Of a stretch of 11,116 nucleotides of DNA, positions 1-8,200 are shown piece after piece. Position 1 is the first letter of the stretch. Each line of letters opens with the position of its first letter. Below the pieces are notes generated by a model. That model was not told where the DNA came from. It ran no database searches and was given only the letters and a program-made list of their open reading frames with translations. The position numbers and the translations under genes were made by a program. Source of the DNA: Phoronis ovalis (lineage: Eukaryota; Phoronida; Phoronidae); contig JAOXYB010040827.1 in NCBI GenBank assembly GCA_028565635.1, positions 1 through 11,116 of the forward strand, read 5' to 3'.

Positions 1-667
1 TCTCTAAAGCTGGCCTTTAGCGGTGACTTCAATAACGCACGCACCTTTCATCAAAGAAAGCCGACTACAATCTTCAATAAAAACAAAGAAATTTTCTTCA
101 AAAAATGGCATTGTTGACGTCAATTTATCTTGAACAATTGTCAAACTTCTTCAAACCAACCCCCCTATTTTGTTGACATAATTAATGGACGGCTCCAAAG
201 TAAATTTAATACTACGCTCAAAGCCTGAGGCCAGTTCAAACCTGTTAATTACAACCCATAGTTAATGCTCATTCAATCAGCCACTCCAATATTTGGATGG
301 GAGAACAAAATATATTTCAAAGACGTGCAACCGAATTGTCCTATAATCAATTACAGTGGGCAGGATGCCACATGCAGACGAATGTCTCACGCTCCCGGGA
401 CAGGTTGGCAGAAGTAAATATGATATAATTATATGTTAGCGAATAGTAGAAGTTGCGTACGTAATTTTGGAATCTGATAAGGAAATTGCTACGTGCGAGA
501 TTTAGATATTATGACCTTCACATATTTAAAATTATTTTTAAAAAGATGAGTAATAAACGGAAATTCCTCTTAAAAAGAGAGAATTTAATAGTAATAAAAA
601 TAAATTTATTTGAGCATTCTGTTTACCGCCTAATTATGTCGACCCACTTTTGTATTTGGCCAATCAG
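1..667. other. Unassigned left flank or upstream Mondo intron
   Basis: No exon, RNA gene or repeat can be supported. It is probably an intron of Mondo, given that the N-terminal coding part must lie further left. A perfect CCAATCAG at 660-667 directly precedes the first proposed exon and is the only regulatory-looking motif. Confidence 0.35.
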
Positions 668-823
668 CTATCAGCACTTCTCACGACCCCAGAAGAACCC
701 AAAGTCGATTTCCACAGTGCAACAATGAAGGCAGGCGAAAACTCTATCGAAATGCTGCTCATGAACTTTGACGAAAACGCATTGTTCAACTGTCTGGATC
801 TGAACGACGCTACACTTTTAGAG
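668..823 (+). CDS. Mondo: Probable Mondo exon upstream of the bHLH (linker region)
   Basis: The open frame reads TPEEPKVDFHSATMKAG, then SIEMLLMNFDENALFNCLDL, up to a GAG|gtaggag donor at 823/824. It ends in phase 0, matching the phase 0 exon at 1500. Codon use is richer in C and G than the surrounding intron, which supports coding. I do not recognise the peptide; it may be a poorly conserved acidic/hydrophobic activation segment between the N-terminal and bHLH parts. The 5' boundary is uncertain. An acceptor after CAG at 667 keeps the frame. A second CAG at 674 is possible, and the in-frame ATG at 725-727 could start a short isoform, because a perfect CCAATCAG lies just upstream at 660-667. 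Confidence 0.6.
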
Positions 824-3800
824 GTAGGAGTTATAGTATTCATAAAATGGAAACGAAAACGTCATTGTTTTCGCCGGTAATTTCGCAATCTTTTTCGAGT
901 ACGCCATGCTTTTTTATGGCTGATTGAGAGGAAAGCATTTCGTGTTTACCCGAAACTAGTAATTTTCTCTCGCTTGCTGACCTTTTAATTTCTTTAATTA
1001 TTTTCCTTAAGTTATAACCTCCACAGCTGTGGTTATTTTTTATTCATAACTGTTATTATTTTCCCCACTTAAAAAAATTCGCCAGTAACAAAGAAATCTG
1101 AACGGAGATCTCTATATTGTCGGTTCGACGTCCAAACTACCAGAAATTGGAAACTGACAGGCACTCATTTATATACCCTAAGAGGCGTGGCTGTGATGAT
1201 GTTTATAATGTATCCAATCAAATCACAGTTCATATGGTTCATCCAATCCTGTGTCTTTCACATAGAGGGGTGTTGCTCTTCACGTGTAGAATGTATAAGG
1301 TCAAAAAGGCGGTCTTTGGTATGACGCTCCATATTTGGAAGTGACTTGATTTTGTACAAGGGGGATAAATCATAATTGAATACCAACAAGCGAGATAATT
1401 CATTTTTATTATTCTGAAGTTTGCTTTCTGATATAAAAACTGAAAATATTTTTTTGAAAATAAATAAAATAATTTTTGGTAAAATATTTCTTATTTCAGG
1501 CTGATTCTCCAGATGCCAAATATCCTAAAGCTGCATCCCCTTGTAAGCCAGTAGCACCTGTACCGCGACACAAACGAGAGTCACATATAAAAGCGGAATT
1601 GAAGAGAAGAGGGAGGATTAAGGTAAGTATGTGCCTATGCGAAGTATATATTGCTTATTTCCTCAATATATACTTTTATAATAAAATGTACAGGCACTAT
1701 TTTCTGAAACTATTATATTGTTTTAAATTTGCAAATAGTCAAAATGAAACATTAAATATTATAATATAAATGTCCCTGTTTTAATAATGTTTGAAATTAT
1801 TGCATTTTATATTCTAAATTTTTAATTTAACATTTATTTCCAATTCCAGATTTTCCACATTTATTTGTTTATTGTACATTATTATTAATTTATTTTCGTA
1901 ATTTGAATTCACACTATGCATGTTCAGTGAGACACAAAATCACTGCACAATGGGATTGGGGGTCCATTCTCATGTAATAAATTTCTGTGGCAATATACTA
2001 TATAGCAGGTTGTTTGCTGTTGGGCATATGCGCTAAGAGCTCATAGAAAACACAGGTCATAAAGGGTTGCCAATCATTGCTGCCCAGAATAACCACTTCT
2101 GAACAACTTTATTTGATGACATCCTTATCACAGCTTCCATATTGTTTCATATCTTCGAGGTGGTAAGTTAAGCTTTTTTAGCTACATTTTCTGTTTATTG
2201 CTGACCTGTTCCTATTGCCCTCTTTTATAACAGAATGGATTCCACGAGCTTGAGAATCTTGTCCCGAACATAGATGGCAAGGGTGACAGCAAAGCAGCCA
2301 AGCTGAACAAAGGTAACCTTGTAAACTACGGCACAAGGGAGAGGCCTGCTACATAATATGGGGAGGCCTTTCATTGTGCATTTCATGCATTGTGTGTGTG
2401 ATTATTGCTTTCATTGTTATTAAATTTTAATCTAATCCACAGGTATGTTTTGTATATATACTGTGTGTATATATAAGTGTGTATTATATGCATTTGTTAA
2501 TTCGCTTAATTAACTAATTTTAATTTTTTTTAACTTTTTACAGGTCCACAGATTTTATAATTATTTTAATTAGAAAAACAATCTTTATTTCTTTTCAGTA
2601 TTTCACTGGTAAGAAAGAGTGCGTAGAGCTCGTTACATTGTATTAATCATACACATTCTAATTTTAGCTGTGGATTATTGTCGCATGGTAAAAAAAGAAA
2701 AAGAGGTGGTCCGGAAAGAGATTTCTCTGCTGGAAAATGAAGTTGGAAAGTTGTCAGCGCAAATCAAGTATGTGGAAATAATCAAGTTTGTTCTGTGCTT
2801 TCATCTGTTGCTAGATGATCCAAATTGTACACCTGGATATTTCCCCAGGGCTACCTATATAGTGGGTATGCATTCGTTAAGTGGAGACAAGTGTCTAAAT
2901 CAGAAACTTTGATAATAAGAAAACATGATAAGAATATAACATTGTCCTAATGGTTCAAAGATTTTAGTACTTGGGTAGGGTAAAAAGTAGTGAAAAGAAA
3001 CAATTCTCTAACAACTGACAATTTTATGAAAAGAATACCTCCAAGGACACACGTGGATCTGCCTTCGCAACTCAGTTATATTTTATGTTTCAGGGAGTGT
3101 CAGACAAAACTCCCAGCCAGTGGTGTATCTGGGGATGTGACTCCACCATCTCGTTGTGGAACCCCTGGTGTTACAATGGAAAGTATGTGTCAGGAATATG
3201 TGAAGAAAAAGATAGATGAAAACTGGAAATTTTGGATTGTATCCTTGTGCAATTTGAAATATTTTTTAAAATTTACCTCTATAAGAGGTCCTTTTTTCAA
3301 AATGTATGTTTTGCATAAAGAGAATAATTATTTTTTGTAGCTTTCTGTGCAATATTTTCCTTAACATATCCTAACAGTTTAATGAAATCATGCGTCCAGC
3401 AGTTGAAAGCTATGTCGCGTCAGTAAATTCCACAGATCCTGAAAAATTTCAAGAACAAGTTGAAAATTGGACTGAAAAGCATTGCTCACTTACTGCCCTC
3501 CGAATGAGTAAGGCACCATTTTAAGTATTTCATTCAATTTACCCTGTATTTGTGTGCAGCTTTTAGTACGGTATCGTACTACTGTATCATACTTATTTAT
3601 ATTTCATATTTATACTAATATTAAGTCCAGATTTCTGTTTTAAAATGTGGGTTTGTTTATTGTTGAGATGTATTAATTCCGAGTTCAGTATGAAAACAAT
3701 GTATGCATTTAATGCATGATTTGTGAGGACATTTATTACATCACTGACACCATTATTGTTTCAGATTCACTGACTGGTCTAAGGCAAATCAGCAAAACAA

Positions 3801-3880
3801 CCTCGATTCTAACCAATCCCGGTGCTTTACCTGATGAAGTCCGTACAAAAGTTTCAACAGCACATCAAGGAAGCTCATGA
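668..3880 (+). CDS. Mondo: Mondo/MLXIP-type bHLH-zipper transcription factor, C-terminal part, 7 exons
   Basis: Proposed join: 668-823, 1500-1622, 2234-2312, 2668-2767, 3094-3238, 3378-3507, 3765-3880. All junctions are GT-AG and phase-compatible, giving 282 residues plus TGA. Mondo proteins pair with Mlx, bind E-box (CACGTG-type) carbohydrate response elements and couple glucose-6-phosphate level to metabolic gene expression, moving between cytoplasm and nucleus. Visible here: a basic region with the class B His/Glu/Arg-Arg pattern (HIKAELKRR, about residues 80-88), helix 1 (GFHELENLV), a loop, helix 2 (VDYCRMV), a zipper (about 128-152), then LPASGV, NWKFWI and TTSILTNPGALP, which match the conserved C-terminal domain of MondoA/ChREBP from memory and separate it from Mlx. 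Family members are about 850-1100 residues, so the N-terminal Mondo conserved region lies left of the window. Helix 2 seems six residues short at the 2312/2668 junction. Family identity is firm; the 5'-most exon is less certain. Confidence 0.9.
824..1499 (+). other. Mondo intron with promoter-like motifs
   Basis: No coding exon is supported. On the minus strand the order is GATTGG (1241-1245 region), GATTGG (1214-1218 region), then TATATAAA (about 1166-1173) and an arthropod-type TCAGT initiator, spaced about 20 bp from the TATA start instead of the usual 30. A CACGTG E-box is at 1281-1286. The small plus-strand frame at 1117-1344 has no known features. Confidence 0.3.
1500..1622 (+). CDS. 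Mondo: Mondo exon carrying the bHLH basic region
   Basis: The exon has 41 codons, phase 0 at both ends, between acceptor tatttcag|GCT and donor AAG|gtaagt. It encodes a Pro/Lys linker (ADSPDAKYPKAASPCKPVAP) followed by the basic region RHKRESHIKAELKRRGRIK. The His, Glu and Arg-Arg spaced as in HxxxExxRR are the residues that read the CACGTG E-box in class B bHLH factors. Vertebrate MondoA has HISAEQKRRFNIK at the same place (from memory). Gln to Leu and Phe-Asn to Gly-Arg are local changes that keep the DNA-reading residues. Confidence 0.92.
1623..2233 (+). other. Mondo intron between basic region and helix 1 exons
   Basis: AT-rich, stop-filled in all frames. I see no further exon, RNA gene or repeat. 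Confidence 0.75.
2234..2312 (+). CDS. Mondo: Mondo exon: bHLH helix 1 and loop
   Basis: The exon runs from acceptor ataacag|AAT to donor AAAG|gtaacc and has 26 codons plus one base. It reads NGFHELENLVPNI (helix 1), then DGKGDSKAAKLNK (loop and the Lys-rich start of helix 2). This corresponds to GFDTLHGLV...KVSKA in vertebrate MondoA. Reading on into the intron meets TAA at 2354-2356, so intron retention would yield a product without the zipper and the C-terminal dimerisation domain. Confidence 0.9.
2313..2667 (+). other. Mondo intron within bHLH helix 2
   Basis: It contains TA/TG microsatellite-like sequence at about 2450-2480 and several unused AG/GT pairs. This is where an 18-nt microexon would be expected if helix 2 is complete. 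The only 18-nt AG...GT windows I find (2478-2495, and a second at about 2615-2632) encode no Mondo-like residues and have weak splice sites. Confidence 0.6.
2668..2767 (+). CDS. Mondo: Mondo exon: end of helix 2 and leucine zipper
   Basis: The exon runs from acceptor aattttag|CT to donor ATCAA|gtatgt. It starts by completing a split codon (G|CT, Ala) and reads AVDYCRMVKKEKEVV, then RKEISLLENEVGKLSAQI. The regularly spaced Val, Ile, Leu, Val, Leu and Ile fit the zipper that follows helix 2 in Mondo (YILMLQQERAGL... in vertebrates). The reading frame stays open upstream through the preceding intron to about 2619, but that stretch is hydrophobic and not Mondo-like, so I exclude it. Confidence 0.88.
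3094..3238 (+). CDS. Mondo: Mondo exon: start of the C-terminal dimerisation domain
   Basis: The exon runs from acceptor tgtttcag|GGAG to donor TGGATT|gtatcc. It reads KECQTKLPASGVSGDVTPPS, a short Gly/Pro linker, then MESMCQEYVKKKIDENWKFW and Ile. LPASGV and NWKFWI align with the vertebrate MondoA/ChREBP signatures LPATGV and NWKFWV. The intervening DVTPPSRCGTPGV segment is longer than I recall for vertebrates. The preceding intron is only 326 bp. Confidence 0.92.
3378..3507 (+). CDS. Mondo: Mondo exon: central C-terminal domain helices
   Basis: The exon runs from acceptor cctaacag|TTT to donor ATGA|gtaagg and has 43 codons plus one base. It encodes FNEIMRPAVESYVASVNS, then an acidic stretch and VENWTEKHCSLTALRM. 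This parallels vertebrate Mondo FSILIRPLFESF...LAWLDQYCSLPALRP. The CSL.ALR core is the best match. In this family the domain mediates Mlx partnering and cytoplasmic retention. Confidence 0.92.
3765..3880 (+). CDS. Mondo: Mondo terminal coding exon
   Basis: The exon runs from acceptor gtttcag|AT to stop TGA at 3878-3880. It encodes NSLTGLRQISKTTSILTNPG, then ALPDEVRTKVSTAHQGSS. This matches the conserved Mondo end NSLRQLGTSTSILTDPGRIP (from memory), so the gene ends naturally here. The short hydrophilic tail after ALPDEV is typical of the family. Confidence 0.94.
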
Positions 3881-4551
3881 CACTTCTGAAGGCCATTGCT
3901 TTTGTAATATTTTGTGAACTTTTTGTGCATTGTAACAGGAGGATTGAAACATTTTCTCCAATTAATATCATTATATCTTTTTTAATTGGCATTCTTTTTT
4001 TGCATTGTTAACATTATAGCCATATTGGTGCTTGTAAAATATGGAAACATGTATAAATATACTTTGACTGTACTCTCACACCAGGACTACTACGTAAGAA
4101 TACCTGGTATTGAAAATGTCAGTTTATCGTTTGTATAGTCGAGCACATTTTGAGACCTTCAGTGTGCCATGGGGCTGGGTCTTTAATCCACATTTATGAA
4201 TGGCATGAGATAATATATTACTAAACATGGCATTGCTTAATATTTTGATCAAAAATAGTGTCAAGTTTCAAAATTGATTTAAGAAACCTGTCCTTTGAAT
4301 ATAAAGATTGGATCTGTTACCTGTATCCCTAGAATGGAATTAATTTTTGTGTGTCCCTTTTACAAGTATGTTGAAATTGAAAAAAAATCATATTTCTTCT
4401 GTTCTTTTTATTTCATTTTATATAAAATTATTGCCATTATCATGTGATTGTGTTTAAAAAAGCTGAAAATATATGTAGAGCAGTATTGATTTCTAGTGAA
4501 GAATCTTAGATCTAGTCTGTATTTAGAATTTTGTTTAATGGTGTGTTGTAG

Positions 4552-4557
4552 AATAAA
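4552..4557 (+). terminator. Candidate poly(A) signal of Mondo
   Basis: AATAAA about 670 bp after the Mondo stop, followed within 30 bp by GT-rich sequence (TTCTGTTGGATGG). It is the first perfect hexamer I see downstream of the stop. The motif is short and can occur by chance in AT-rich DNA. Confidence 0.4.
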
Positions 4558-4974
4558 GTACAAGTTACATTCTGTTGGATGGTTCAGCATAAAATTGTAA
4601 ATGTTTAAAACCTGAAAAATGAAAAGCATAAAAATATAAGTTTTTTTAAATATCATACTTGTTACTTTTTTTTCGTAGGCAATGATAGAACTAAAGCCTT
4701 TTACAATTTTCACAATCTGATTAATTGTGTAAAGACAGCTTTGTATAAACAAAAATTACAAAACAAGTTTTATGTTCATTGCATGAAATATTTACTTTCT
4801 TGGTAGCTTAAAAGGCAAAATGCTGCTATTTTTCTGGAAAGATGGAGAACAGCAGCATTTCTTTATTGTTTTTTCACATTTTTTCTTTAAGCCAAGACAT
4901 TTTTGTTTAGATTGTTCGTTTGAATGCAGTGCCTGTCTGTAACATGAATAACAGTGGCGTCACCTATCTGCGTC

Positions 4975-4980
4975 AATAAA
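4975..4980 (+). terminator. Alternative distal poly(A) signal of Mondo
   Basis: AATAAA in GTCAATAAATACCC, just upstream of the CTCF-like cluster. If used, the Mondo 3' end would sit almost against the promoter of the next gene. Confidence 0.3.
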
Positions 4981-5001
4981 TACCCATTATATCACTATTC
5001 T

Positions 5002-5099
5002 CCACCAGATGGCACTTACTTGTGCTCGAGAACGTTACGAAAGTGCCACCTGATTATTTAGTGGTGCCATCTACAGGAAGTTGAATCAATTATGGCGGC
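5002..5099 (+). promoter_or_regulatory. Promoter/insulator-like cluster between Mondo and the downstream gene
   Basis: CCACCAGATGGCACT (5002-5016) resembles the CTCF core consensus. Two more copies lie on the opposite strand: AGTGCCACCTG (5042-5052) and GTGCCATCTACAGG (5064-5077). A YY1-like ATGGCGGC follows at 5092-5099, about 115 bp before the proposed start codon of gene 2. In animal genes YY1-type ATGGCGGC commonly sits close to the transcription start. The motifs are seen directly; promoter and insulator roles are inferred from position. Confidence 0.45.
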
Positions 5100-5211
5100 A
5101 TTTTTAAAAAAATTATAGCGAAGATAATTTAACATTTCTATGTTTTGAAAAATTTTCAGTGCTACCCATCTAATTTTTGACACGCGGTGGAAATACATTG
5201 TCAGCTTCAGA

Positions 5212-5219
5212 ATGAAATT
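5212..5219 (+). CDS. Proposed first coding exon of gene 2 (ATG AAA TT)
   Basis: ATG with A at -3 is followed by AAA TT and a strong donor gtgagt at 5220. The two leftover bases join exon 2 (A CAT AAA) as TTA, giving MKLHKKEADID in frame. It lies about 113 bp after the YY1-like motif. Upstream ATGs at 5092 (eight codons to TAG) and 5139 (two codons to TGA) would be tiny upstream ORFs if transcribed. The assignment rests on phase and donor quality, not similarity. Confidence 0.5.
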
Positions 5220-8200
5220 GTGAGTACAGTAAGAGTAGTGCTGATTTAAAATGACAATATACTTCAAAGTTCATTTTAACCCTGATGGGCATAGTTCGAT
5301 CTGCCAATTAAACTCAATGTGTCATTGTTCTATACTCTATAGTCCCAGTGACTATTTTAGTATTAAGTGTTGTTATCACGTTTACGGTCAGGAGACCGAT
5401 CAGCCGATCATTGTTTACTCTTAATCTTAAACAAACACTGAATTATAAACATAAATGTGATTAAATAATTTCATCACGACATCAGTCCAGATTTCATCAA
5501 AATGGAATTTATATAATATTATAATAATGATAATCATTCTTTGTAAGAAATATGGTACTGCTGGATAAGTCCTGAATACATAAATCTACTATAGATAGGG
5601 TCATGGGTCTCACCCCGAGGGTACTGCCATCCAAAGTGGTCCATGCTTGCAACGGGGTACATATTACCCTGTATACTCGCAACAGGGTACATTTTTGGCT
5701 CACTGCTAACAACGGGTCCCAAAAATCTAATCTGTTTACAACGGGGATATATTTTTCCCGGGGGGGGGGTGACAGTCAGAATAACTGGGTACCCATGTTT
5801 GTTATGAAGGTTAAAAAAAACCTTTGTGGGACCTAGGAGCTTAAAATTCCTACCCTTATTGGGACCTATGAGCTCAAAAACTCATACCCTTTTTTGGCCT
5901 TTAGGACCTTTAACAACAAGAGAAATTGACAACCAAAAAAAAATGGTCGCCAACTAAAATCAACAAACAAAAATATACCACCTTTTTATTATTTTTGGGA
6001 CTAAATTTTCGTTTTTGTAAGATTTTTAAGCTATTTTATACCCTTTTCAGGGCATACTGGGTGCCCGGTCTGAACGCTGAAAAACATACCCTTTCGCCCG
6101 TTTTTTTGTAACGAACATGCATACCCAGCTGTTCCGACTGTTACCCCCGGGGATATTTTTAGTCCTGCAAGCATGACCCTACTATGGACAACCTACGGCT
6201 TGTCCGAAGGGTCATGGCCGCTTCATATCTCAGACCAGCCAGGACTAGATTCAATATGGAAGCTTTTATCTAAATAGACTTTCCTGTTCCACCTAGTTAT
6301 CTTATTACATATAGACAAAGAAACAAATTATTGTTTAAAAAGAGAATTTATTTTACAATTGAGTGCAATGGGTCATACATAAATGATTGCTTCAATACAC
6401 AAACTGAATTATAGGTTGGACAACTCACTTGTTTTCTTTAAGAAGGAAATGATTTGTTTAATTATTTTTCCAGACATAAAAAAGAAGCTGATATAGATGA
6501 TTCAGAGAATTGTTCTGTTGATGCAGAAGATACAGAGTCCTCTTCAGGTAGGAAACAGATATTAATTATTTAACTTAACACACTCATCTACTCTTCTGTT
6601 TTGTAGTTAGCTCTATATTACCACCATGGTACAAAACCTTTTGAAAATGTCATATAATATATACTTTCATTATTGCCAGTTAAACTGTTGGTGATCATAG
6701 TTAGCTAGAGAAAATACAATCTAAAGTTGAAGTTTGAATGAAAATGTCATTACATAAGGCAACAGAACTTCACAATGTAAAGAGTACACTGTGGTACAAG
6801 AATTGAAACAATTATTACTAAGGCTGAGATAACAAGAAATATGTTTGTTTTAGTTATGAAATTTAATAGTTATCTCCTGCAGAATATTGGGCAGTGTGAT
6901 TCCTTGTAAGCTTGTATATTTCTTTGTTATTAAACAATTGTTTGGTCCACTACTATTGATAATTTTCACTTGGATAAGAACTAATCCAAAGTGGCTTTTT
7001 AAGAAATGCAAATTCAGGTATAACACACTGAGTGCCCCCTTCATGTATTGTGAAAACAGTTGTTAGTTAACTTGTACAAAGTAAATGACACATACATTGC
7101 AAAGCGGCCAACTGTTTTCTCTGTATTATAATTTACAATAGATGTATTGTCATACTTTCAAGAATCTGGTGAAGAGTACGTAACACCTAAGAGATTGAAA
7201 CGAGTTGCTAAAAAAAGAGTTGGGAGAGAAAAAGAAAAAGAAAAGAAAAAGGAGCATAAAAGAGTGAATGGTAAGTCGTGAAGACTAAGATGTTGTTACC
7301 ATGGGCCTACAGTAATGCAACACAAAATTATATAGGAAATGAAAAAATACTGTGGAATGCTCTGTTACTGATACTTTCTGTTAATAAACTGTAAGAAGTG
7401 TAAAACATCATTTTATTTGTCATGTAATAACAAGCATGGAAAATATATCAGGAAAATTATTAAACTCGTAGAACTGTATAAGTGTAACATACAATTTCAA
7501 AGGTTTCTCAGTGTAACGAGTTACAAACTTAAAGTTTACTGTTTCAGGGATAATTGAATCACATTTTTAAAGGTTTTCAAGCTATATTTTTGAAAACATT
7601 ATATTTGATTAATAGCCTCATTTTTAACCAAGATGATTAATAATTTTAAATTTCTATTTTCAGAGAAAATTTCTAAAGATGACTTTTATAACAAAAATTT
7701 GGAGTTCAGAAGCTGGCTGTTAGATGAGGTAAGACATGGATGTGTTACTTTTGTTTTAAGATACCAACATGGAACTGTTACACACTTAGCTGATGCTGGT
7801 TGCAATATTCTCAACCAAGTTTGCATGTCTCAGAATGGAAATTATGTGCTGACTAGTTATGTTTAACCATGTAAAATAAGCTTAAATATGCAGAAATACC
7901 ATGAGTGAGAGAGACTCAAACTGGAAACCTTCGGAATTACTTACCAATGAAGCTGACAGAACATAAGTTAAAAAATTGAACAAAATTTTCTGCAAGAATA
8001 AATTGTTTCTCAAACATATAACTTCTAAATTATTAACAAGAATAGCCTATAAGGAATAATATACTGTATTTGATTTTATAGAAAAAGAAATTATTTGATG
8101 GTATGTCATCTGACAAGGCAAAAGAACTTTTCAAAAAGTTTGTGAAGAAGTGGAATGCAAGAAAACTCCCAAAGGTGTGACTTTGTGATTATATAGATTA

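Larger units (their letters stand above)
3881..4980 (+). other. Probable Mondo 3' UTR and downstream flank
   Basis: No coding exon can be supported here. The stretch is AT-rich with many stops on both strands and lies directly after the Mondo stop codon. Its right end is set by the second candidate poly(A) hexamer. Minus-strand open frames inside it are low-complexity Phe/Ile/Lys-rich strings without recognisable domains or splice partners. Confidence 0.55.
5593..6179. mobile_element. Foldback/MITE-like repeat element in gene 2 intron 1
   Basis: The edges carry inverted GGGTCATG (5598-5605) and CATGACCC (6172-6179). Direct TACTAT copies flank at 5587-5592 and 6180-6185, a possible target-site duplication. 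Internal inverted arms (5770-5805 and 6108-6143) match at 29 of 36 positions by hand alignment. The interior holds short tandem units (5650-5760 and 5828-5893), a 10-G run at 5760-5769 and an AT-rich centre. Base composition differs sharply from the flanks. I see no transposase-like frame, so it would be non-autonomous if it is a DNA transposon. The exact ends are uncertain because the left side has five extra bases between TACTAT and GGGTCATG. Confidence 0.55.

Noticed and set aside
486-728. Plus-strand 80-codon frame
   Set aside because: Overlaps the better-supported Mondo exon in another frame, AT-driven Lys/Ile/Phe composition, no recognisable motif.
1281-1286. CACGTG E-boxes at 1281, 3050 and 10472 as Mondo/Mlx autoregulatory sites
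   Set aside because: Three 6-mers in 11 kb is near chance expectation, and none is paired at the 5-bp spacing of a carbohydrate response element.
1117-1344. Plus-strand 75-codon frame in the Mondo intron
   Set aside because: No similarity I recognise, no convincing splice partners, non-ATG start.
2478-2495. 18-nt window between AG and GT as the missing helix 2 microexon
   Set aside because: It would encode VCIICIS, unlike the family's polar TTLQKT-type segment, and both splice sites are weak.
2632-2767. Longer version of the zipper exon starting after an AG near 2631
   Set aside because: In phase, but adds 13 hydrophobic residues unlike any Mondo, and the acceptor lacks a pyrimidine tract.
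3565-3600. AGTACG/CGTACT hairpin in a Mondo intron
   Set aside because: Six-base stem only; such short palindromes are common and nothing else marks it as an RNA or regulatory element.
668-3880. Assignment of gene 1 to Mlx instead of Mondo
   Set aside because: The C-terminal signatures LPASGV, NWKFWI and TTSILTNPGALP are Mondo features that Mlx lacks.
4408-4752. Minus-strand open frame of 114 codons
   Set aside because: Phe/Ile/Lys/Asn-rich low complexity as expected from AT-rich DNA, no domain or signal features, and it lies in the probable Mondo 3' UTR.
5603-5836. Plus-strand frame across the intron 1 repeat element
   Set aside because: The repeat units are 29-30 bp and do not keep frame, so the peptide is not repetitive; the frame is a side effect of low stop density in GC-rich repeats.
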